Below the pieces are notes generated by a model that worked only from the letters and a program-made list of their open reading frames with translations, did not search any database and was not told where the DNA came from. This document shows, one piece after another, positions 42,178 to 52,944 of a stretch of DNA of 64,000 bases. The first letter of the stretch is position 1, and each line of letters opens with the position of its first letter. A program made the translations under genes and the position numbers. This stretch comes from Prionace glauca (Eukaryota; Chordata; Chondrichthyes; Carcharhiniformes; Carcharhinidae), in assembly GCA_037974335.1 (NCBI GenBank), contig CM075729.1, positions 125,811,498 to 125,875,497 on the forward strand, read 5' to 3'.

Positions 42178-43906
42178 TTATGAGATAGCCAGATACTTAC
42201 CCAATTGCCCAAATTTCCCTCTATTCCCATATTTCCACCTTACTTTCCTCATCAGCTCACCATGGGAAACCTTATCAAATGCCTTACTAAAAACGACTGC
42301 TCTACGTTCATCTGCACACTTAGTTACTTCCTCAAAGAATTCAATCAAATTTGTGAGGCAAGACATATCTTTCACAAATCTGTGTTGACTATCCCAGATT
42401 AAGTTGCATCTTTCCAAATGGTCATAAACCCTATCCATCAGGACCTTTTCCATTAAACTACTGACCACCAAAGACTAACCAGCCTATAATTACCAGCGTC
42501 ATATTACCCTTCTTGAAGAGAGAACCAACATTTGCCACTCTCCAGTCCTCTGGTACTATCCCCGTGGACAGTGAGGACCAAAAGATCAAAGCCAAAGGCT
42601 CTGTAATCTCATCCCTTGCCTCCCAAAGAATACTAGGATATATCCCATCTGGCCCAGGGGGTTTATCAACCCTCAGAGTTTTCAAAATTGCTAATACATC
42701 TTCCCTCAAAACATCTATCTCCTCCAGCCTTTCAGCCTGTATCACACTCTCATCTTCAAAAACATGGCCCCGCTCCTTGGTGAACACTGAACTTTATTTA
42801 TCGCCTCTTCCATATCTTCTGACTTTATGCACAAGTTCCCACTACTTTCCTTGAGCAGCTCTAACCTCACCCTGGCCATTCTTTTATTTCTCACATAAGA
42901 GTAAATAGCCTTGGGGTTTTCCTTGATCCAACCCACCAAGGACTTCTCATGCCCCTTCCTACCTCTCTTAAGCCCGTTTTTTTAGCTCATTCCTTGCTAC
43001 CTTGTAACCCTCAAGAGACCCAACTGAACATCGTTTTCTCATCCTTACATACGCTTCCTTTTTCAAGACATTCAACCTCTTTTGTGAGCCATAGTTCCCT
43101 CACTCGGTCATTTCCTCCCTGCTTGACAGGGACATACCTTTCAAGGACACGCAGTCGTTGTTCCTTGAACAAGCTCCACTTTTCATTTGTGCCTTTCCCT
43201 AACAGGCACAAATCTGTTCCCATCTTTTGCTCCTTAATTCTTGCCTAATCGCATCATAATTATCCCTCTCTCAATTATAAACATTGTCCTGCCGTATGGC
43301 CCTATCCCTCTCCATTGCAATAATGAAAGGCACCAAAATATAGTCACAATCTCCAAAGTGCTCTCCCACAAACAAATCTAATATTTGGCCTGGTTCATTA
43401 CCCAGTACCAAGACCAACATGACCCCACTACTTGTCGGCCTATCCACATATTGTGATAGGAAACCCTCTTGCACACACTGTGCAAAAATTGCCCCATCCG
43501 AACTATTCGACCTATAAAAGTTCCAATCAATATTTGGAAAGTTACAGTCACCCATGACAACTACCCTGTGACCTCCACACCTATCCATAATCTGCTTTGC
43601 AATTTCTTCCACCACATCTCTATTACTAGTTGGGCACCTACAGAAAACTTTTAACAACGCGACTGCTCCTTTCCTATTTCTAAATTCAGCCCATATTACC
43701 TCAGTAGGCAGGTCCCCCTTGAACTGCCTTTCTGCAGCCATTAAACTATCCTTGATTAACAATGATACTCCTCCACCTCTTTTAACACCTTCCCTACCCT
43801 TATCGAATCGTCTATACCCCGGAACTTAAAACAACCATCCTGTTCCTGCTCTAACCATGTCTCCGTAATGGCCATAACATCATAGTCCCAGTGCCAATCC
43901 ATGCTC
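42178..43906 (-). mobile_element. CR1-d LINE, broken
   Basis: On the minus strand, from 43906: an APE endonuclease start (VMAITETWLEQ near 43870), RVVVMGDCNFPNIDW and FGDCDYIL-type boxes (43762-43271), the linker, then RT boxes PPGPDGIYPSIL (in 42787-42458) and the QHRFVKDMSCLTNLIEFF region (42471-42178). The element stops before the FADD box. Several frame changes and a rearranged YRPVSLTS region (near 42480) show it is dead. It keeps more endonuclease than the other copies. Confidence 0.8.
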
Positions 43907-43908
43907 CA

Positions 43909-43985
43909 AGTTCACCTACCTTATTCCGGATGCTGTTCATCTACCTTATTCCGGATGCTAGTTCACCTCCTTATTCCGGATGCCT
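43909..43985 (+). repeat. Short tandem repeat, about 25-bp unit, three copies
   Basis: 'ttcacctaccttattccggatgct' is followed by two variants ending 'ttattccggatgc'. Confidence 0.85.
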
Positions 43986-44059
43986 TACCAAAGCAGGGAT
44001 CAGAAAAAAAAAGTATGATATGAAGAACATTGTCGTGCATCGATTTGGAAAGGGAACAC

Positions 44060-44250
44060 TCTGTCTGGTCAGTTACACCTCCAAAGGACGTTCACAAAAT
44101 GATCCCTGGAGTGAAGAGCTTGTCTTATGAGGAAGAATTGAGGACTGTGGATCTATAGTCGTTTCAGTTTAGAAGGATAAAAGTGGATCTTATTGAAACT
44201 ATGGGATTTTAAGTGGAGGTAAAAGAAAGAGAAGAGAACGGCAATGGAAT
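44060..44250 (+). repeat. CR1 fragment
   Basis: 'aatgatccctggagtgaagagcttgtcttatgagg' and 'ttagaaggataaaagtggatcttattgaaac' read like the LSYEE...RRIKVDLIET region of a CR1 protein. Confidence 0.55.
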
Positions 44251-44289
44251 GGGTGTAATTTATCAAGATTTTCTAAAGGAATTGATAAC

Positions 44290-45684
44290 ATGCCTGGACT
44301 AATCAACAACTACAACAACAACAACAACAATCAACTACACCAACATCCCCCCAACGATGGCATTGCTGCGACTGCCTCAGTACTCAATGCTGACAACTGC
44401 CAGTTTCCAGATGCAATTTTACAACTCATCCGCTTTATCCTGGACCACAATCTCTTCACCTTCAACAACCAGTTTTTCATCCAGACACACGGAACAGCCA
44501 TGGGGACCAAATTTGCACCTCAATATGCCAACATCTTCATGCACAGGTTCGAACAAGACTTCTTCACTGCACAGAATCTTCAACCGATGCTATACACTAG
44601 ATACATCAATGACATTTTCTTCCTTTGGCCTCATGGTGAACAATCACTGAAACAACTATATGATGATATCAACAAATTCCACCCCACCATCAGACTCACC
44701 ATGGACTATTCCCCAGAATCAGTTGCATTCTTGGACACACTTATCTCCATTAAGGACGGTCACCTCAGCACCTCACTGTACCGCAAACCCACAGACAATC
44801 TCACAATGCTCCACTTCTCCAGTTTCCACCCTAAACATGTTAAAGAAGCTATTCCCTATGGACAAGTCCTCCGTATACACAGGATTTGCTCAGATGAGGA
44901 GGATCGTGACAGACACCTCCAGACCCTGAAACTTGCCCTCATAAGAACAGGATATGGTGCTCGACTCATAGATCGGCAGTTCCGATGTGCCACAGCGAAA
45001 AACCGCACCGATCTCCTCAGAAGGCAAACACAGGACACAATGGACAGAGTACCCTTCGTCGTCCAGTACTTCCCCGGAGCGGAGAACCTACGACATCTTC
45101 TCCGGAGTCTTCAACATATCATTGATGAAGACGAACATCTCGCTAGGGCTATCCCCACACCCCCACTTCTTGCTTTCAGACAACCACACAACCTCAAACA
45201 GACCATTGTTCGCAGCAAACTACCCAGCCTTCAGGAGAACAGTGACCACAATACCACACAACCCTGCCACAGCAACCTCTGCAAGACATGCCGGATCATC
45301 GACATGGATACCATCATCACACGTGAGAACACCATCCACCAGGTACATGGTAAATACTCTTGCAACTCGGCCAACATTGTCTACCTGATACGTTGCAAGA
45401 AAGGATGTCCCGAAGCATGGTACATTGGGGAGACCATGCAGACGCTACGACAACGGATGAATGAACATCGCTCGACAGTCACCAGGCAAGACTGTTCCCT
45501 TCCTGTTGGCGAACACTTCAGCGGTCACGGGCATTCAGCCTCTGACCTTCGGGTAAGCATTCTCCAAGGCGGCCTTCATGACACACGACAGCGCAGAGTC
45601 GCTGAACAGAGACTGATAGCCAAGTTCCACACACATGAGGACGGTCTCAACAGGGATCTTGGGTTCATGTCGCACTATCTGTAA
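44290..45684 (+). CDS. Penelope-like reverse transcriptase (C-terminal half) and GIY-YIG endonuclease
   Basis: A 464-residue open frame. In order: a (CAA)n-encoded asparagine run; a region with a one-base slip at a C-run just before NDGIAATAS; RT motifs QTHGTAMGTKFAPQYANIFM (65-84); the active-site box RYINDIFF (104-111), where the family has YxDD, so the first catalytic Asp is Asn here; SLYRKPTDN (163-171); a zinc-like CHSNLCKTC (326-334); and the GIY-YIG nuclease YLIRC...WYIGET...R...NEH (365-392). The RT/GIY-YIG pair is diagnostic of Penelope-like elements, which copy and insert their own RNA. The altered catalytic box and missing N-terminus make it inactive. Confidence 0.9.
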   Translation: MPGLINNYNNNNNNQLHQHPPNDGIAATASVLNADNCQFPDAILQLIRFILDHNLFTFNNQFFIQTHGTAMGTKFAPQYANIFMHRFEQDFFTAQNLQPMLYTRYINDIFFLWPHGEQSLKQLYDDINKFHPTIRLTMDYSPESVAFLDTLISIKDGHLSTSLYRKPTDNLTMLHFSSFHPKHVKEAIPYGQVLRIHRICSDEEDRDRHLQTLKLALIRTGYGARLIDRQFRCATAKNRTDLLRRQTQDTMDRVPFVVQYFPGAENLRHLLRSLQHIIDEDEHLARAIPTPPLLAFRQPHNLKQTIVRSKLPSLQENSDHNTTQPCHSNLCKTCRIIDMDTIITRENTIHQVHGKYSCNSANIVYLIRCKKGCPEAWYIGETMQTLRQRMNEHRSTVTRQDCSLPVGEHFSGHGHSASDLRVSILQGGLHDTRQRRVAEQRLIAKFHTHEDGLNRDLGFMSHYL

Positions 45685-45897
45685 CCCCCGTGACTTGCCT
45701 GGGTTTGCAAAACCTCACTTACTGTACTGTCTGGAGACAATACACATCTCTTTAACCTGTGATCAGTGCTCCTTCCATTCACATTATCAGCCACTTTAAG
45801 ACTTGAACAGCAGGTTAGGTGTAAGGATTCGCATTCTAATCAGCAATCTCTAAACTGTCTGTGCTTTATATGCTCTGTCTGAGGCCAGAACTCTCCA

Positions 45898-45943
45898 TTC
45901 ACCTGACGAAGAGGGTAACCTCGAAAGCTTGCTTGCTTGTGAG
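45898..45943 (+). ncRNA. Hammerhead-ribozyme-like motif in the Penelope tail
   Basis: CTGACGA (45903-45909), a GAGG (45911-45914)/CCTC (45919-45922) stem closed by GTAA, then GAAA (45923-45926). TTCAC (45898-45902) can pair with GTGAG (45939-45943). The stretch between GAAA and GTGAG has an extra 'ttgcttgc' compared with the 54.86-kb copy. Confidence 0.6.
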
Positions 45944-46069
45944 AATATTATCAAATAAATCGGTTGGACTAAAACCTGGTGTTGTCAGACTTTTTACTAA
46001 TCAACAAGGCCAGAAAATGTCATTTAAGGGATAGATGCCAGAATGGCAAGCTATCTGACGTCAAGCTAG

Positions 46070-48092
46070 AAAACAGAGAGTTGAATCAAAGAGCAGTTAT
46101 TCAGAGTGAATAAAATTGTAACTCACAAGGATCAGTGTTGAGATCACTGATGGTCGGTGCTTACATTAACAAATTGGCTTTGGAATCAAACGCACAATTT
46201 CTAAATTGCCCAATGACTCCACTTTGGGGCTGAATCGCTAATATTGAGGAGGTCTCCAACAAATTGCACAGAATACTAATAAAATTGAAGGGAAGTAAAT
46301 TCGCAAACAAATTTCAACATTTAATGGTAAAATGGTACATGTTAGTAGGAAGAATAAGGGGGTAATTTATTACCTGGAAGTTGCACGCCCAAGTGGGATA
46401 TAGGACCAGAGGATTTCACAGTACAAATACATCAACCACTAAAGATTGCTACAGATGAGCAAAGCAAGCCAAGTACTAGCCGTTATTTCTAGGGGGAGAG
46501 AATTGAAAGTATGGAAATTACGCTAAACCTGGATTGAATCTTGGTTAGATTGCACTTAGAATGCAAAGTATAGCTATGGTGAGCATGTTATGAAAATGAT
46601 ATAGACACTGGAGATGATGCAGAGAAGATATACAAGGAATATATCAGAATCCCATGGGTATCAGAAGCAGATCATAAGAACATAAGAAATAGGAGCAGGA
46701 GTAGGCCAACTAGCCCTTCGAGCCTGCCCCGCCATTCAATAAGATCATGGCTGATTTGAAGTGGATCAGTTCCACTTACCCACCTGCTCCCCATAATCTT
46801 TAATTACCTTATCGATCAGAAATCTATCTACCTGAGGCTTAAATATATTCAACGAGATAGCCTCCACCACTTCAATAGGCAGAGAATTCCAGAGATTCAC
46901 CACCCTCTGAGAGAAGTTCTTCCTCAATTCTGTTCTAAACTGCCCCCACCCCTTATGTTGAGGCTGTGCCCTCTGGTTCTGGTTTCCTTTCTCAGTGGAA
47001 AGAATCTCTCTGCCTCTAACTATCTAGCACCTTCATTATCTTGTAAGTCTCTACAAGATCCCCCCTCAGCCTTCTAAACTCCAACGAGTACAGGCCCAAT
47101 CTATTCAATCTCTGCTCATAAGCAAACCCCATCTTTCGTATCAGCCTGGTGAACCTTCTCTGTACTCCCTCCAAGGCCAATACATCCTTTCACAATTAAG
47201 GGGACCAAAACTGCATACAGTGCTCCATTTGCGGCCTCACCAGTACCTTGTACAGTTGCAGCAAGACCTCCTTGTTTTTATATTCTACACCCCTCGCTAT
47301 AAAGGCCAACATTCCATTCGCCTTCCTGATTACCTGCTGCACCTGCAGACTGAGTTTTTGTGATTCATGCACAAGGACCTCCAGGTCCTCTGCACTGCAG
47401 CATGCTGCAACTTTTCACCATTTAAATAATATTCCATCCTACTATTATTTCTTCCAAAGTGGATAACCTCACATTTGCTAACGTTATACTCCATCTGCCA
47501 GGTCCTCGTTCACTCACTCAGCCTATCCAAATCTCTCTGCAGACTTTCCGCGTCCTCCATGCAATTCGCTTTTTCACTCACCTTTGTGTCATCAGCAAAC
47601 TTTGTTACCCTACACTCAGCCCCCTCCTCCAGATCGTCTATGTATGTGGTAGGCCTTGGTAGGGTGTATGGTAGGGATCGGTAGGCTTCTTCCCACCTCT
47701 CTCGGAGAATAATGTTTGAATGGTTACCAAAAACAGGACTTCAAATATTATGGTAGGTTTGATGGAGTGGATATAAAATGAACGATTCCTCGTGTGGGGA
47801 AGTATATAAATAGAATCCATCAATATAATATAGTGGCAAAGAAATCCGATAGACACTTCAGAAGAAATCTCTTACCCAAAAGCTGGTAAAAATATGGGAC
47901 TTGTTACCACAGGGGGCTGGTTAATGCAAATAGTATTGACACATGTAAGGGAATGCAGGCAAGCAAATGAGGGAACAAGGTATAAATGGTTATAGTGATA
48001 TATTTAAATTTTTAAAATGTTAGGAGAAAGTTTGAATGGACCATAAAGAGCGGCATGGATTGGTTAAGCCGAGTGGCCTGACTCTCCCGTAT
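46070..48092 (+). repeat. Old CR1 copy split by a CR1-b insertion
   Basis: Plus-strand CR1-like sequence at 46070-46672 ('gttgagatcactgatggtcgg', 'gccgttatttctagggggagagaattgaaag', 'gagatgatgcagagaagatatac') resumes at about 47690-48092 with C-terminal and UTR-like sequence ('agaagaaatctcttacccaaaagctgg', 'gattggttaagccgagtggcctg'). Strongly decayed. Confidence 0.6.
46673..47645 (-). repeat. CR1-b nested in the old CR1 copy
   Basis: Tail 'cataagaacataagaaatagg', UTR 'agcctgccccgccattcaata'. Coding sequence runs back to about 47645 near the box for YADD; it is diverged from the other CR1-b copies and frame-broken. Confidence 0.82.
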
Positions 48093-48192
48093 ATCCATCA
48101 TAATTAATATCTACCTATGACACAAGCCATGATATTTGCAGCTTCAAGTTATGCGAAGTTATAAATAATTTTCTAAATTTAACGTAAGTAGT

Positions 48193-48465
48193 GGGCGGCA
48201 TGGTAGCACAATGCTCAGCACTGCTGCTTCACAGCGCCAGGGGCTCAAGTTCGATTCCCAGCTTCGGTGACTGTCAACGTGGATTGCTCCCTGTATCTGC
48301 GCAGGTTTCCTTCGGGTGTTCGGGCTTCCTCCCATATTCTGAAAGACTTGGTGGTTAGCTGCATTGACCTGAACAGGCGTTGGACTGTGACGAATAGGAG
48401 AATTTCACAGTAATTTCATCACAGTGTTGATGTAAGCCTTACTTGAGACTAATAAGCTAACTAAA
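48193..48465 (+). repeat. SINE-B at the left border of duplication copy 1
   Basis: The head 'gggcggcatggtagcacaatg', core and tail 'gtgttgatgtaagccttacttgagactaataag' are present. A SINE-B occupies the same place beside duplication copy 2 (53480-53775). Confidence 0.8.
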
Positions 48466-48684
48466 AATTCCTTTTGGAATTTAAGAATATTCATGGAAAT
48501 GCTGGTATTACTGCAATTATCAATCATGCTGATTATTGCGGAGACACTGTCGGTGTATAACAATGTAAGCCATAGATCAGCCATGCTATTCTTCAGTCAT
48601 ATAGTCATTCATGCCTTGCAGGAAAGAAATAGGTGTTAAGTTCTCATTCCACATTGTAAAATAGACTGAATTCAGAATAATTAC

Positions 48685-48822
48685 CTGGTGGTCCCCTGCA
48701 TTGCAGAATATAAATTACTTTACTTAGGATGAGAACGAGTACCACAAAAGCCAGCATAGAGAAAATAAGCAGATATGTGTTCCATTGGCTTGGCGGTGTT
48801 GTCACCGTAGAATCAACATGAC
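48685..48822 (-). pseudogene. Receptor unit 3, transmembrane exon (second TM type)
   Basis: A phase-1 exon of 138 bp reading HVDSTVTTPPSQWNTYLLIF, then SMLAFVVLVLILSKVIYILQ and CRGPP, with a donor-like CACCAG|GTAATT. If the donor is not used the frame stops 11 codons later. A lysine lies in the inner part of the helix, unlike unit 1 where the basic residue is outer. The acceptor is CTAAAG|, but the pyrimidine tract present in the sister copy (55.2 kb) has been replaced by minisatellite sequence, so splicing is doubtful. The Ig exon at 53292-52945 is its upstream neighbour. Its status is undecided between a damaged exon and a weakly used one. Confidence 0.65.
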
Positions 48823-48829
48823 CTTTAGA

Positions 48830-49185
48830 ACTGGTTCATGTTTTCCCCTTCGCTTCTCCAGGGGCCAGGCCCGACTGGTTAATGTTTTCCCCCTGCTCCT
48901 CCAGGGACCATGTCCCACTGTGTAATGACTTCCCCATGGTTGGTCCATGCCTTCCCCACCGTTGTTTCATGTTTTGCCCGCCCAGCCAGACCCTGAGCCC
49001 CACTGGTTAATGATTTGCCCGACTGGTTAATGTTTTGCCCGACTGGTTAATGTGTTGCCGTACTGGTTAATGTTTTCCCCACGGTTGGTTCATGTTTTCC
49101 CCTTCGCTTGTCCAGGGACCTGGCCCGACTGGATAATGTATTCCCCCTGCTCCTCCAGGGACCAAGTCCCAATACAACAGTAAAC
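48830..49185. repeat. Minisatellite replacing the intron side of the unit 3 TM acceptor
   Basis: Irregular repeats of 'actggttaatgttttcccc' and 'ctcctccagggaccatgtccc'. The block is absent from duplication copy 2, where an intact T-rich tract adjoins the acceptor. Confidence 0.85.
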
Positions 49186-50008
49186 CATGTATTTCTTTCC
49201 ATCTGCTACTGTGTTTTTGATGGGGGATGTGTGTGTGTGTGGAGGGGGGGGGGGGGGGGAGCTATTCTAAGCTTCATACTTCAGTTGAAAAACCGCAGTT
49301 GAGTTTCAGCACCTTGATGCACACAGCACCAAGCTAATGAGCAGAAAAGTCAAAATAACGTGTCAACCACCATCCCCATTTGTGTTTGGGTGATAACCAT
49401 TGCTGGTCGTACATTTTAGTTGAAAGCAAAGTAACTTAGGGTGAGAGCCAAGAGCATTGGCGCCGAAAGGCAGACAGATAGTGAGCAGATAAAGCCTTTA
49501 GAACGCACCAGTTCCGCGAATACAAGATTTCCTCGGAGATTGTTTGATTGATTGTAGGGGGAGGTGAAGTGAACAGATGCACAATGTTCTGCACAACTGT
49601 CTCCCTTCCACCTCCCCAACCGTCCCCATACCCCTCTCTCGTATTTCTGGGCGTACAAATAAATTATTTATTTTCCATTTGCTGCAGGCTGAATTCTTAT
49701 TGCTGTATTTTGCCAACCCTGGGGATATCTCGAGTTCTGACTCAGCAGCCAGCTGGGCAAAATGAATATCCCAAATATAAAAATGGCTGGAATGTCTTCA
49801 GCTTCGTTGTTACAGCAAATGACAATCTATGTTCTCGCTACCTTGTTTTAATTTCTGCTGGTGGAAAGGAAAGTGTGTTCCAATATTTTGTTTGCCTATT
49901 TCGCCAATACAGTATCTCAATACCGGACATGTAAAAAGAGAATGGTCTGGTGAATCCTCGCCTAACTGGAATCCTCCTTTCTATTCTGACTTGTCTCGTT
50001 CAAATTCA

Positions 50009-50328
50009 TGGAATGATGATTCCCTAATGGCAAGTATTATCGTCACGTGACGGTAAATAATGCAAAATAAAGATCGCCCAAATCAAGTTTACTTTTCTGT
50101 CACTTTTTTTTATATTAGGATTATTCTAGAAATGAAGTTCGTACGGTTTCACCCATTCCACTGTAATTAGTTGTGGTTAACAACGGAATCAGGGTTATGG
50201 TGGGCAGGCGGGATGTGAAGTTGGATCCACAATCCAATGATAACCTGTTACTGTTCCTATTTCGTGTTTATGTAACAGCAGCTGGGTATTTTTGCCGAAT
50301 GCAGCATTAACTTGTAACTTTAATACCT
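50009..50328. other. Unassigned intron sequence
   Basis: Nothing recognised. Confidence 0.35.
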
Positions 50329-50735
50329 AGGCCTACCTACATGACTATTAATCCTGAAACCCAGTTATTGTACTGGGGACCAGGGTTCGAATTCCACCAT
50401 AGCAGGTGGTGTAATTTGAATTCAATTAAAAAAAGCAATTAAGAATGCACTGATGACCATGAAACCATTGTCGATTGTTGGAAAACCCCATCTGGTTCAC
50501 TAATATTCTTTGGGGGAGGAAATCTGCCGTCCTTGCCTGGTCTGGGCAACATGTGACTCCAGAGCCAAAGCAATGTGGTTGACTCTCAACTTCCCTCTGA
50601 AATGGCCGAGCAAGCTATTCTGCGTTTCAACAAGGCAGTTCACCACCACCTTCCCAAGGGCAACTTGGGATGGGCAATAAATGCTGACCAAGCAGCGAGA
50701 CCTAGGTCCAACGAATGAATAAAAATAAAATTCCA
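50329..50735 (+). repeat. SINE-C, longest copy
   Basis: The tRNA-like 'ggaccagggttcgaattccaccatagc', 'ggaaaaccccatctggttcac', 'ggttgactctcaacttccc', 'gggatgggcaataaatgctgacc' and an A-rich tail are present. Confidence 0.85.
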
Positions 50736-51289
50736 CAAGGGTAAAAATCAGGGTGCACTATATTAGCACTCACTATATGATGAGGTAGAGAGTAAATTAA
50801 GGTTGATTGTCTATTCTATATTTATTATCAATACAAATAAGAAGCAGATTGAAAACAGGAACACAGAGGGAATGAAAAGGAAACCAAAGAGGCGAAGGGA
50901 GACCACAAGGAGTGATTGGGAGCTAACATGAAGGAATCCAAAAGTCTACAAGCACTTTAGTAGAAACCGGTGGGTAGGGCAAGTGTCAGGTCGATTAGGG
51001 ACTAAAGATTACGCATGGAAGTATAAGGAATGGCTGAGGAACAACTTAATGTTTTGTATGTGTTATCAATGATGTCAAAGTCGGAATTAAAGATGACATA
51101 ACAAAGTGTCTGGATATGGTAGCAAAAACATTGTAAAGTGCAGTATTCAATAGGGCAACGGACTTGAAGTTGAAAGTTCCCCAAGGACAGTTGAGATACA
51201 TCCTTGAATTGTCAGGAGGGCGGGAAACATGGAGGGACAGGAAATATATGAGTTAAAGTTAAGTTAATGACATGGACTGCAGTCTGCTC
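50736..51289. other. Unassigned spacer
   Basis: No supported gene; may hold old LINE-like sequence that I cannot place. Confidence 0.3.
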
Positions 51290-51405
51290 TCATGGACTGC
51301 AGCCATTCAAGAGACAGACCAACATTATCTTCTCAATGGCAACTAGGGGTGGGCAATAAATGCTGGCCTGGCCAGAGACACCCATGCCCCACGAATGAAT
51401 TTTTA
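51290..51405 (+). repeat. SINE-C tail fragment
   Basis: 'ggcaactaggggtgggcaataaatgctggcc' and 'ccacgaatgaat' are the SINE-C tail. Confidence 0.65.
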
Positions 51406-51407
51406 AA

Positions 51408-51472
51408 ACATATTAGTGCCACAAGTAGGCTTACATTAACACTGCAATGAAGTTATTGTGAAAATCCCCTAG
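51408..51472 (-). repeat. SINE-B tail fragment
   Basis: 'cacaagtaggcttacattaacactgcaatgaagttattgtg' is the SINE-B tail in reverse. Confidence 0.65.
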
Positions 51473-52027
51473 GAGGGTATATGTCAGGCCTCATTTGGAG
51501 TACTGTGCGCAGTTCTGGTCGCCTCACTATAGGAAAGACGTAGAAGCTATTGAAAGGGTGCAGAGGAGATTTACAAGGATGTTGCCTGGACTGGGAGGCA
51601 TGCCTTATGAAGATAGGTTGAGGGAGCTGGGACTCTTTTCCCTGGAGAGGCGAAGGTTGAGAGGAGACCTGATAGAAGTTTATAAAATGTTGAGAGGAAT
51701 AGATAGGGTGGACTCTCAGAGGCTATTTCCCCGGGTTGAAATGGTCGCTACGAGAGGACACAGATTTAAGGTGCGGGGAGGGAAGTACAGATGTTAGGGG
51801 TAAGTTTTTCACTCAGAGGGTGGTGAGTGAATGGAATCGACTGCCGTCATCGGTGGTGGAGGCGAACTCGCTGGGGTCTTTTAAAAGACTTCTGGGTGAG
51901 TATATGGGGTTTAATGGGATTGGGGGTTATAGATAGGTCTATAGATTGGTGGGGTTGATGTGATCGGCGCAACTCGAGGGCCGAAGGGCCTGTTTGTGCT
52001 GTAATGTTCTATGTTCTATGTTCTATG
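51473..52027 (+). repeat. CR1-a 3' end, near-identical to the 0.9-kb copy
   Basis: Encodes EYCAQFWSPHYRKDVEAIER through RRLRGDLIEVYKMLRGIDR to the C-terminus, with one frame break at 51790. Ends in (TTCTATG)n. It differs from 886-1450 at only a few bases by eye. Confidence 0.92.
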
Positions 52028-52059
52028 TGCGGAAATCGATGGAGTTACCAGGGTGCGTT

Positions 52060-52575
52060 GAGAAAGTGGTTTGCAAGCATACAGCATTCAAGGCTTTATG
52101 AACGGAGGCACTGAATGCAGAAGTAAGGAAGCTATGACGATTTTTTAAAAAACGTAAACGCCAGTTCGGCCTCAACTGGGGCATTGTTCCCAATTCTGGG
52201 TGCCAAACTTTCCAAAACGATGTTAAGGCTTTGGAGAGTATGCAGAAAAGATTTATCAAAATATTTCCAGGTTTGAGAGACTTCAGGTTGTCGATAGATT
52301 GAAGAACCCTCTAGGTCTGTTTCTCCTCAAAGGCGAGAGGTTAAAAAGAGATATCATAGAGGCGTGCACAATCACGAGGGTCTGGGCAGACTAGTTGGAG
52401 TCAAACTATTACAATAGTGTCGAGAAGGAGATAAGATGGACTTCAGGTGATCCGCCAACAAGGGCACGAGGGAGATAAAGCATTCATTTCACGCACTGAG
52501 TGGTTAGGATCTGGAATCCACTCGTTCAGACTGTGTTGGAAACAACTAGTTCTGGGTTTTAACAGGGAAGTAAAT
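52060..52575 (+). repeat. Old CR1 fragment
   Basis: 'ggcattgttcccaattctgggtgcc', 'gagagtatgcagaaaagatttatcaaaat' and 'ggagataagatggacttcagg' read as eroded CR1 thumb/C-terminal sequence. Confidence 0.6.
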
Positions 52576-52944
52576 AAGGATCTAACGTTCAAAATAGAAT
52601 GTGATACTGTTTCAGAAAAGTGCCAAGGATTGGGGCACATTGTGTTGCTCTAGAGGTAAGCTTGCACAACGAGCATGCACAGACACAGGGGGCTGAAACC
52701 ATTGTATGGTGTTGTGACTGTGCTTTATACCTGGTCCAGAATTCTCCTCCACTATTGTAGAAACATAGTAAACCCGGACAGAGTGAAACCCTGAGGGTTG
52801 CATCCGATCCCGTCAGCATTCAATTTGTGTGGGCAAGACCCAGTATGGGGGATTTTCAGTCTGGGGGTGGATTAATTATCCTTAGCTCCCATTTACGTGT
52901 CAATTTGTAAGGAATGTGAGGCTACAGGTGCAACACAAACTCAC

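Larger units (their letters stand above)
44251..45997 (+). mobile_element. Penelope-like element, 5'-truncated, with 3' tail
   Basis: RT-GIY-YIG coding sequence (44290-45684) is followed by a 310-bp 3' region ending 'aaaacctggtgttgtcagac'. The 3' region contains a hammerhead-like motif near 45.9 kb and recurs in the copies at 41-42 and 54-55 kb. The 5' half of the reverse transcriptase is missing. Confidence 0.88.
48466..50008. repeat. Segmental duplication, copy 1
   Basis: Matches 53790-56007 over 'tattcatggaaatgctggtattactgcaattat', the receptor TM exon, 'gggtgataaccattgctggtcgtacattttag' and 'ccaaccctggggatatctcg'. Copy 1 lacks the Penelope insertion of copy 2 but has an extra minisatellite. 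Confidence 0.85.

Noticed and set aside
43909-43985. A CRISPR-like array
   Set aside because: Only three short, directly adjoining units without spacers of constant length; it is an ordinary tandem repeat in a vertebrate genome.
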